Source: Alcanivorax sp. DG881
Lineage (GTDB): Bacteria > Pseudomonadota > Gammaproteobacteria > Pseudomonadales > Alcanivoracaceae
Reading direction: 5' to 3'
Assembly (NCBI RefSeq): GCF_000155615.1
Contig: NZ_DS989915.1
Location: 2,510,282 to 2,574,281, forward strand
DNA: 64,000 nucleotides
Of the stretch, positions 57,726 through 64,000 are shown piece after piece. Under the pieces are notes generated by a model. The model was not told the DNA's origin and ran no database searches. It worked only from the letters and a program-made list of their open reading frames with translations. The position numbers were made by a program, and so were the translations under genes. How positions within the stretch are numbered: the first letter of the stretch is position 1; every line of letters begins with the position of its first letter.

Positions 57726-58439
57726 ATGCGAATGATCGGAATGCTGGCGGTAGCCAGCGCAGTAGTCTTGTCCGGCTGTGGCGGTGCCGATGATGACGTG
57801 GAAGATTTGCTGCGTGCACCAGCCAGTCTCTATTTCCACAATCAGCTGACGGATTTTACCGCTCCGGATGCAGCAAGTATTCGTGTGGATGTGGTCACCA
57901 ATAAGGCCTCAGACCCGCTGTTTGAAGATGTGGGGTATTCCACCGATGAACAAGGCGGGATGAACCTGAAACTGGATGCCGATAACGAAACCGTCAATTT
58001 TCAGCCACGCAGAAGCACTGTGGATTTACCGGATAAAGACATATCGCTGGCAGCGGGTGGGAATTACACCCTCGTCTTGATGGGGGATTTGGCAGACAGC
58101 TCTCCGCTACTGAACGCTTTCCGTCAAGAGACGCCTTCTGTGATGGCATCAAACGTTGGGGTGCGCTTTATTCATGCCATGAGTCAGCAGGCAGGCATTG
58201 CTTTCTCTATCGGCACAATTCCAGATCTGCAGTATGGCAAAGCCACAGCTTATTTTTCGGATACCCCCAATGGTAGCAGCCGTCTGGAAGTGGAAGTGAA
58301 AGATGCTGCGGATGACAGCCTGATTGCGACGGTGTCTTGTCCGGTTCAGGCAGGCAAGGTTTACGATGCCATCATTACTCACAAAGGGTTTGCTGATCCC
58401 GACATGGCGATGTTCTGCCAGCAGGTTGAAGGCAGTTAA
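57726..58439 (+). CDS. DUF4397-like lipoprotein, paralogue 2
   Basis: A 237-residue lipoprotein with signal ending VLSGC (C18). It shares SLYFHNQLTDF, NYTLVLMGDLAD and a C-terminal YDAIITHKGF with the preceding gene product, so the pair arose by duplication. GGGAGG precedes the ATG. A consensus sigma-E promoter is 76 bp upstream, which predicts induction by envelope stress. Confidence 0.8.
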   Translation: MRMIGMLAVASAVVLSGCGGADDDVEDLLRAPASLYFHNQLTDFTAPDAASIRVDVVTNKASDPLFEDVGYSTDEQGGMNLKLDADNETVNFQPRRSTVDLPDKDISLAAGGNYTLVLMGDLADSSPLLNAFRQETPSVMASNVGVRFIHAMSQQAGIAFSIGTIPDLQYGKATAYFSDTPNGSSRLEVEVKDAADDSLIATVSCPVQAGKVYDAIITHKGFADPDMAMFCQQVEGS

Positions 58440-58570
58440 TTGATTGTGTAAGTCGGCTTAGGGCGTAGCCGTAAGCCGACAACCCACCTTGCTATTTGCC
58501 TCATCGCTGAATGTCGGATTACGCCTTTCAGGCTAATTCGACCTACCGGGGAGGGCGATCTACCCCGCGC

Positions 58571-59518
58571 TTATTTCAATCGCACCGACGGATCCAGTGT
58601 AGGCGCCGTCAACGGTGCGCCCTGGTAAGCGGAGACCTCGCCAAAGCGATCGTTGGGCCATTGTTGCCAGTCGCTCACCGCCTGATTCAGCCGCTCTTGG
58701 TCCCGCCCGACAAAATTCCACCACAACAGTACCGGCTGCCCCAGCGGCTCGCCGCCCAGCAGCATGATGCGGCTGCCGGCGGAGAGAGTGAGAATCAGGG
58801 TGTCGCGGCCCTGGCCCAGATAGTAGAGCTCGCCGGTCTTCAGGGTTTCCCCTTCCAGTTCAGCATGGCCTTCATTGATACACAGCCCCAGCTCAAAATC
58901 GGCAGGGACGGGCAAGGTCAGCCGACAGGCTTGTGTGGCCACAATATCGGCGCCCACCAGTGGCGAGAAAACCGTCGCAGGAGAGCGGTGGCCGGCCAGC
59001 TCTCCCACCACCAGAGTGATCTCGGCGCCATCCTGTTGCCACTGGGGCAAGTCGGTGTGGTGGGCAAAGGCCGGCGGAGTGTCCTCATACTCGGCGGGCA
59101 ACGCGATCCAAAATTGCAGGCCGTGCATGGGGCCGCTGAATCCTGGCGGGCTTTCCTCGGAATGGCAGATGCCATGGCCGGCGGTCATCAGATTCAGTTG
59201 GCCGGGGGCGATAACCTGCTCATAACCCAGGCTGTCCTTGTGCAGCAGTGCGCCTTCGAACAACCAGGTCACGGTTTGTAGCCCGATGTGCGGGTGGGTG
59301 CCCACATCGACCGCGTTATCGGTGGTCAGGTCGGTGGGGCCGATATGGTCGAGAAAACACCAGGGACCAATCAGCCGTTGCGAGCGGCTGGGCAAATGCC
59401 GAATGATTGGCAGGCCACTGCCGAGGATGCTTTTGCGCGAATCCACGGGCTTAAGGGTAGGCTGGCTGGCAAGGTTGGGGCATTCCACCGTTTCGCCGCT
59501 GGCGTGGGTATTGCTCAT
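58571..59518 (-). CDS. Pirin-family protein
   Basis: A 315-residue bicupin. The N-terminal cupin has the metal site in HPHIGLQTVTWLFEG and GHGICHSEE, matching the three His and one Glu of pirin. Bacterial pirins oxidise flavonols such as quercetin or modulate other enzymes. The ATG at 59518 was chosen because it opens the typical N-terminus; the upstream extension is not conserved-looking. Divergent from the OsmC gene. Confidence 0.93.
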   Translation of the reverse strand: MSNTHASGETVECPNLASQPTLKPVDSRKSILGSGLPIIRHLPSRSQRLIGPWCFLDHIGPTDLTTDNAVDVGTHPHIGLQTVTWLFEGALLHKDSLGYEQVIAPGQLNLMTAGHGICHSEESPPGFSGPMHGLQFWIALPAEYEDTPPAFAHHTDLPQWQQDGAEITLVVGELAGHRSPATVFSPLVGADIVATQACRLTLPVPADFELGLCINEGHAELEGETLKTGELYYLGQGRDTLILTLSAGSRIMLLGGEPLGQPVLLWWNFVGRDQERLNQAVSDWQQWPNDRFGEVSAYQGAPLTAPTLDPSVRLK

Positions 59519-59615
59519 GGCTGTCTCCGTGGCATAGTCCAAGTGCGGGGTGTCACTGCGCTTCGAGTATGGAACGCGGTGACAACAATGGAAAGCAAGG
59601 GAAAGGACACGCCTC

Positions 59616-60002
59616 ATGGCCACAGTCAGCCTTCACAGCCATCATCATTATGCCCAGCAAATCAACGTACGCCAGCATCGACTCAACGCGGATGAAGGCG
59701 CGGCAATGGGGGGCGAAGACAGCGGCCCCAACCCTTATGAACTATTGCTGTCCGGGCTCGGTGCCTGTACCTCGATTACCTTGCGCATGTATGCCGAGCG
59801 CAAAGGCTGGGAGCTGGGCGATATTGATGTTCGTCTGGATTTTTACCGGGATGAAGAGGGCGGCGAGCATATCGACCGTACCCTGGTCTGCAGCGCACCC
59901 CTCAGCGATGAGCAGCGGCAGCGCTTGCTGGAAATCGCCGCCAAAACGCCGGTGACCAAAACGGTTCGGCAGGGCGTTGCCATTACCAGCATGTGGAAAT
60001 AA
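59616..60002 (+). CDS. OsmC-family protein
   Basis: A 128-residue OsmC-fold protein. The conserved LSGLGACTSITLRMYAERK helix carries the peroxidatic Cys position. The usual second Cys (in the motif around CPVSK of OsmC) is Thr here (AAKTPVTKTV), so the standard two-Cys peroxidase mechanism is not complete. Another Cys lies in TLVCSAPL. It is divergent from pirin and precedes ppnP on the same strand. Confidence 0.9.
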   Translation: MATVSLHSHHHYAQQINVRQHRLNADEGAAMGGEDSGPNPYELLLSGLGACTSITLRMYAERKGWELGDIDVRLDFYRDEEGGEHIDRTLVCSAPLSDEQRQRLLEIAAKTPVTKTVRQGVAITSMWK

Positions 60003-60064
60003 GCGGCGATTTGCCCCGGCTTTTGGCATACTCGCGCCTCCATTGAATCAGCGGAGTCCCTTGT

Positions 60065-60349
60065 ATGTTCAAGGTCAACGAATACTTCGATGCCAAGGTG
60101 GCATCCATTGCCTTTCAAACCGAGTCCAAGCCGGCCACCGTGGGTGTGATGGCGCCGGGGGATTATGAATTCGGCACCAGTGAGTACGAAACCATGACTG
60201 TGACCAGCGGGGCCCTGACAGTAAAGCTGCCGGGCAGTGCCGACTGGCAGACGTTTGCTGCCGGTGAGACTTTCGAGATTGAGGCTAACCAGAAATTTCA
60301 GGTAAAAGTGGCCATCGATACGGCCTATCTTTGCCTGTACGGCGAATAA
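60065..60349 (+). CDS. ppnP: Pyrimidine/purine nucleoside phosphorylase (PpnP/YaiE)
   Basis: A 94-residue small cupin-fold phosphorylase. [20 protein letters not shown] and [20 protein letters not shown] are hallmark stretches of PpnP. It cleaves several nucleosides with phosphate in salvage. Length and start are typical. Confidence 0.95.
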   Translation: MFKVNEYFDAKVASIAFQTESKPATVGVMAPGDYEFGTSEYETMTVTSGALTVKLPGSADWQTFAAGETFEIEANQKFQVKVAIDTAYLCLYGE

Positions 60350-60414
60350 TTCGATCGGTCAGTAGAAGAATAAGAGCGCCTGTCAAAACAGGCGCCAACA
60401 CCAGGGGGAGCCTG

Positions 60415-61317
60415 ATGCCATTATTTCCTGCCAGGGATGGCGCCACGCTACGCGTGCGTTTGCTGGGCCGTGGTCAGCCGGTGCTGATGCTGCATGGCCT
60501 GGGAATGCAGGGGCGTGACTGGCTTCCCTTCGTGTTCCCCTTTCTGCGCCGTTTCCAGTTTGTGATTCCCGATTTGCGCGGTGCTGGCGGTTCCGCTGCG
60601 GCCCGTTTCAACCAGGCGGACGTGTTCCACAATCACATGCAGGACATGGAAGATCTGGTTCACCATTTCGGCCTGCGGGATTTCCCGTTGGTGGGTTATT
60701 CCCTGGGGGCGACCACGAGCCTGCATTGGCATGCTCATGGGGATTTTTCCCCGGTAAAACGCTACCTGCACATTGATCAGTCGCCCTGCACGGATAACAA
60801 GGCGGACTGGCCCCACGGGCTGTTCGGGGAACGGCAGGGGCATTTCTACGCCCAGTTGCGCGAGTTGCTGGCCCTGCTGGACGGTGCGCCGGACCAGGGC
60901 CGCATTGCCAGCCTGGCGCCGGGATTGCGCGCGGCCATCCTGCTGAGACTGACAGATATCCTCGGTCAGATCGCCGGGCGCCGGGGGCTGCATTCCGCCT
61001 TCAGCGCCACGGCCCGTTGGTCGTCGCTGTGGGCGCGGGTGTTGCCGGTGACGGAACTGGCGGATATCCGTGCGTACCTGAATGCCTACCTGTTTGGTGC
61101 CCATGACTACCGGCCCTCGGCGGCCGGTTTTGGTGTGCCGGCCACGGTGATTACCGGCGCCCGCTCACCACTGTATCCCGCCGAGGGGCAGGCCGAGTTT
61201 GCCCGGTTGATCGGTGCCCGCCACGTTGTTCTGCCCAGATCGGGGCATGTGCCGCTGATGAGCCAGCCATTGGCGTTTACCCGCGCACTGGGTGACTTTC
61301 TGGCCGACACAGAGTGA
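60415..61317 (+). CDS. Alpha/beta hydrolase
   Basis: A 300-residue hydrolase. VLMLHGLGMQGRDW forms the oxyanion region, VGYSLGAT holds the nucleophile Ser, an Asp/His pair lies near TGARSPLYPAEGQ and RSGHVPL. No signal peptide. The ATG at 60415 has GGGGGAG before it. It may work on lipid esters together with the patatin gene that follows; that is an inference from adjacency. Confidence 0.88.
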   Translation: MPLFPARDGATLRVRLLGRGQPVLMLHGLGMQGRDWLPFVFPFLRRFQFVIPDLRGAGGSAAARFNQADVFHNHMQDMEDLVHHFGLRDFPLVGYSLGATTSLHWHAHGDFSPVKRYLHIDQSPCTDNKADWPHGLFGERQGHFYAQLRELLALLDGAPDQGRIASLAPGLRAAILLRLTDILGQIAGRRGLHSAFSATARWSSLWARVLPVTELADIRAYLNAYLFGAHDYRPSAAGFGVPATVITGARSPLYPAEGQAEFARLIGARHVVLPRSGHVPLMSQPLAFTRALGDFLADTE

Positions 61318-61452
61318 TAGCCTGACCCTTTTGCGTGTCGCGTGCGGCTTGGTGCGTGCTGCTTCTCTTTTCTGATAGTGGAATGTTATTTCGCTCTGCC
61401 TGCATTTCTCGCTAGCATACGAACCCTTCTGGAGCGGATTCGGAGAGATCGG

Positions 61453-62535
61453 GTGGTCGCCATTCATACCTCAGCCCCTGCGCTGACCTTGCGCGCGGGC
61501 AGTGATGCCATCGCGCATTTACGTGAGCATGGCCTGCGGGCCGCCGACGTGGACATCGTTCCCGGGGCGGCTGGTGGCCCCAAGGCGCTGGGCATCAACG
61601 GCCTGGATCAGGCGGTGTTCGGCGACTTCCTGCCGGCGGCGCCACGCCCGCGTACCTTGATTGGCGCCTCCATCGGCAGCTGGCGCTTTGCAGCCATCAC
61701 CATGGGCGATGATGCGCGCAGTGGCCTGTCCCGGCTGGCCGACCTCTACACCCGGCAGCGTTTTCCCAAGGGGATAACGGCGAAAGACGTCAGCCATCGC
61801 TGCGAGCAGATGTTGTCGGAGCTGCTGCAGGATCGCGATCAGCGAGTTCTGCACAATCCGGATTATCGCCTGGTGATCGTGGTGATTCGCAGCCGCGGGC
61901 TGATGGCCCGTCGCGGTGGTCTCGGCCTGGGGCTCGGGCTGGCGGGGTTGATCGGTACCAATCTGCTCAGTCGCCGTGCCACGGGGTTATTTATGGAGCG
62001 TGGGTTGGTCTATCCGGCAGGGGACGATTTGCCGATGGGCCCGCTCAATGATTTCACCACCCACCATGTGGATTTGCAGGCAGACAATCTGCGCGCCGCG
62101 TTGTTGGCCAGTGCCGCCATTCCCATGGTGCTCGATGGCGTGACCACCCTGCCCGGTGCGCCGGATGGTGTGTATCGCGATGGCGGTATGCTCGACTATC
62201 ACCTGGACCTGCCGTACCAGAGTGACGGCATCGTGCTGTACCCGCACTTCACCGACCGGGTGATTCCCGGCTGGTTCGACAAACCCTTGCGCTGGCGCAA
62301 CGGTGATCCTCAGCGCTTGCGACGCCTGTTGCTGGTGTCCCCATCCCGGGAGTATCTGGCGAGCCTGCCCCACGGCAAGCTGCCCGACCGCACGGACTTC
62401 AAACATTACCTGGGCGATGATGCCGGCCGTGAGGCGTATTGGCGCAAGGCGGTAACCGAAAGCCAGCGGCTGGGAGATGAATTTCTGGAGCTGGTGGAAA
62501 CCGGCAAACTGGTGGACCGCCTGCAGCCGCTGTAA
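61453..62535 (+). CDS. Patatin-like phospholipase
   Basis: A 360-residue patatin-domain protein. The oxyanion hole is GAAGGPKALG, the nucleophile elbow GASIGSWR and the catalytic Asp DGGMLD. It would release fatty acids from phospholipids. The GTG at 61453 was chosen for GGAGAGA upstream and because the domain begins soon after; a longer in-frame start at 61342 lacks a ribosome-binding site. No signal peptide. Confidence 0.9.
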   Translation: MVAIHTSAPALTLRAGSDAIAHLREHGLRAADVDIVPGAAGGPKALGINGLDQAVFGDFLPAAPRPRTLIGASIGSWRFAAITMGDDARSGLSRLADLYTRQRFPKGITAKDVSHRCEQMLSELLQDRDQRVLHNPDYRLVIVVIRSRGLMARRGGLGLGLGLAGLIGTNLLSRRATGLFMERGLVYPAGDDLPMGPLNDFTTHHVDLQADNLRAALLASAAIPMVLDGVTTLPGAPDGVYRDGGMLDYHLDLPYQSDGIVLYPHFTDRVIPGWFDKPLRWRNGDPQRLRRLLLVSPSREYLASLPHGKLPDRTDFKHYLGDDAGREAYWRKAVTESQRLGDEFLELVETGKLVDRLQPL

Positions 62536-62547
62536 AGATCCTCTCCC

Positions 62548-62569
62548 GTAGGAACGCCGCTCCTGCGGG
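62548..62569 (+). repeat. Partial REP element
   Basis: GTAGGAACGCCGCTCCTGCGGG shares the GTAGGA head and a small stem with the REP family of this window. It lies between the patatin and MATE genes. Short and diverged. Confidence 0.35.
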
Positions 62570-62624
62570 GGAACGTGTTACTCTCGCCACGTTTCCCTCC
62601 ATGCCTCCATGACCCGGATCGCCC

Positions 62625-63959
62625 GTGACTGAATCCAGCCCCTCAACAATGACTCTTGTCCGCCAGCTATGGCAGCAGACCTGGCCTATGGCCATGGGCG
62701 TGATGTCCCTGCTGGGCTTTTATCTGGTCGACAGTATCTTCGTGGCCCGGTTGGGTACGGCACCGCTGGCGGCCCAGTCGTTCACTTTTCCATTGGCATT
62801 TCTGGTCATCGGTGTGCAGGTGGGTATCGGCATTGCCATTGCCGCGCTGATCTCCCGGGCCATCGGTGCCGGCCAGCAGGAGCAGGCCAACCGGCTGGGG
62901 GCGCTAGTGCTGGTCGGCGGTGGTGTGCTGCAGGGTGTGCTGGTGCTGGTGCTGTGGTTGATCCAGGAGCCTGCCTTTGCGTTGCTCGGCGCCAGTGAAG
63001 AGATTCGCGCCATGATCCGGCCCTTCTGGGCCTTGCAGGTGCCGGCCATGTGGGTCGGTGGGGTGGTGTACTTCGGCTACAGCCTGTTCCGTGCCCACGG
63101 CAACACGCGTTTTCCCGGCATGATGATGGTGCTCACCAGCCTGCTGAATCTGCTGTTCGATCCGATTCTGATTTTTGGTATCGGCGATTGGCAGGGGTTT
63201 GGTTTACCCGGTGCGGCGCTGGCGACCTTGCTGGCGTTTTCCATCGGTGGCGTGATTGTGGCCCTGTCTCTGCGGGGCAAAGGCTGGGTGCAACGCACCG
63301 GCATGCTGGTGCAGATGCGTGCCTCGGCCTGGCCGTTCGCGCAGATCGCCGGCCCGGCCATGATCAGCCAGCTGATGCCGCCGCTGGCGGCCATGGTGGC
63401 CACGGCGCTGGTGGCCCGCTCCGGTGACCAGGCGGTGGCCGCCTGGGGCATGGCCAGCCGTCTGGAGAGTTTTTCCATCGTGCTGGTGCTGGGCATGACC
63501 ATGGCGCTGCCGCCCTGGTTGGGGCGTTGTTATGGCGCTAACGATTGGGCGACCGTGCGGCGGCTGATGCAGGTGGCAACAGGCATGGTGGTTGCCTGGC
63601 AGGTGCTGCTGGGGCTGGTGATGGCGTTGCTGGCGGCGCCGCTGGCCAGCGTGCTGGTCGACACCCCGGCGGTGCAGGCCTACCTGACCGTGCTGATTCG
63701 CTGGATGCCGCCCAGCTATGGCTTTCTGGGCGTCTGCATGTTGGTGGTGTCCGCCAGCAATGCGCTGGGCTGGCCCATGCGCGCCATGCTGATCTCCTTC
63801 CTGCGCCTGTTCCTGTGCTACCTGCCGTTGTTGTGGCTGGGCTTCGAGCTGGGCGGCTTTGGTGGCTTTGCCCTGGGCGCGGCATTTGGCAATGTGCTGG
63901 CCGGGATCATGGCGTGGGGTTTCTATCAGCAGGCGCTGGGAAAGGCCGTTAATAGTTAA
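62625..63959 (+). CDS. MATE-family multidrug/Na+ antiporter
   Basis: A 444-residue exporter with twelve membrane helices in two MatE halves. QTWPMAMGVMSLLGFYLVDS and AAQSFTFPLAFLVIG open the first half, GPAMISQLMPPLAAMVATAL the second. It exports cationic drugs or metabolites in exchange for Na+ or H+. The GTG at 62625 is the best start. Last complete gene of the window. Confidence 0.93.
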   Translation: MTESSPSTMTLVRQLWQQTWPMAMGVMSLLGFYLVDSIFVARLGTAPLAAQSFTFPLAFLVIGVQVGIGIAIAALISRAIGAGQQEQANRLGALVLVGGGVLQGVLVLVLWLIQEPAFALLGASEEIRAMIRPFWALQVPAMWVGGVVYFGYSLFRAHGNTRFPGMMMVLTSLLNLLFDPILIFGIGDWQGFGLPGAALATLLAFSIGGVIVALSLRGKGWVQRTGMLVQMRASAWPFAQIAGPAMISQLMPPLAAMVATALVARSGDQAVAAWGMASRLESFSIVLVLGMTMALPPWLGRCYGANDWATVRRLMQVATGMVVAWQVLLGLVMALLAAPLASVLVDTPAVQAYLTVLIRWMPPSYGFLGVCMLVVSASNALGWPMRAMLISFLRLFLCYLPLLWLGFELGGFGGFALGAAFGNVLAGIMAWGFYQQALGKAVNS

Positions 63960-64000
63960 TAATGAATAATTAATAGTTGCGCGCTTACTCGCCGGGATTT

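Noticed and set aside
60376..60395. GCGCCTGT/ACAGGCGC hairpin after ppnP as a terminator
   Set aside because: Short stem without a T-tract; transcription may continue into the hydrolase gene.

Overview
The window looks like chromosome of a GC-rich marine gammaproteobacterium close to Alcanivorax and Pseudomonas. This is inferred from gene order (polA ... engB, cytochromes c5 and c4, dsbA, an endonuclease/exonuclease/phosphatase protein, as in Pseudomonas), the Mrp Na+/H+ antiporter, the many GGGG-rich lipoproteins and the fatty-acid-type CoA enzymes. No tRNA, rRNA, CRISPR array or prophage was seen.

Layout. 1-1.6 kb: tail of an unknown gene, a long perfect hairpin and an intact IS110-family element. 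1.6-5.9 kb: a two-gene RND efflux operon read leftward, with a perfect palindromic operator candidate upstream. 6.2-12 kb: an oxidative-stress island with a cytosolic catalase-peroxidase, a dienoyl-CoA isomerase and a second, exported catalase-peroxidase. 12.5-21.2 kb: surface lipoproteins (a PKD-repeat/PHP metallohydrolase and four consecutive unknown lipoproteins), a cold-shock protein and a Nudix hydrolase. 20.2-24.9 kb: an accessory patch with lower GC, holding a poly-G tract, a REP-associated tyrosine transposase (RAYT), an AraC-type gene missing its 5' end, a second RAYT remnant and two unknown membrane-protein genes. 25-35.7 kb: polA, a six-gene Mrp operon (mrpA' to mrpG), REP pairs, and two tandem structured small RNAs just before engB. 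36-45.9 kb: cytochromes c5 and c4, dsbA, an EEP-family protein, a secreted Nudix protein, a LuxR regulator, an alpha/beta hydrolase, a repeat lipoprotein with a secreted partner, and dgt. 46-50.1 kb: redox and sulfur stress genes (DJ-1/PfpI protein, glutathione peroxidase, a BigR-like ArsR regulator with a split YeeE/YedE transporter, a PAQR protein, dps). 50.3-64 kb: a second RND pump, a Ca2+/Na+ exchanger, a PerM-type protein, two paralogous lipoproteins, pirin, OsmC, ppnP, an alpha/beta hydrolase, a patatin and a MATE exporter.

The most notable signal is the pair of tandem RNAs at about 34394-34543 and 34808-34958. Each follows a sigma-E/AlgU-type promoter (GGAACTT, 17 nt, TCnnA). Each folds into three stems with C-rich loops and ends in an intrinsic terminator. 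The stems differ between copies by compensatory changes. Their place between polA and engB is that of Spot 42 in enterics and of the AlgU-dependent ErsA RNA in Pseudomonas, so they read as a duplicated ErsA-type RNA. A third, consensus-perfect sigma-E promoter precedes a lipoprotein gene at 57.7 kb. Other leads are a REP/REPIN family with GTAG heads plus its likely RAYT, an exported catalase-peroxidase whose only two cysteines lie near each other, and an unknown two-gene membrane operon with a terminator-like hairpin abutting the second start codon.
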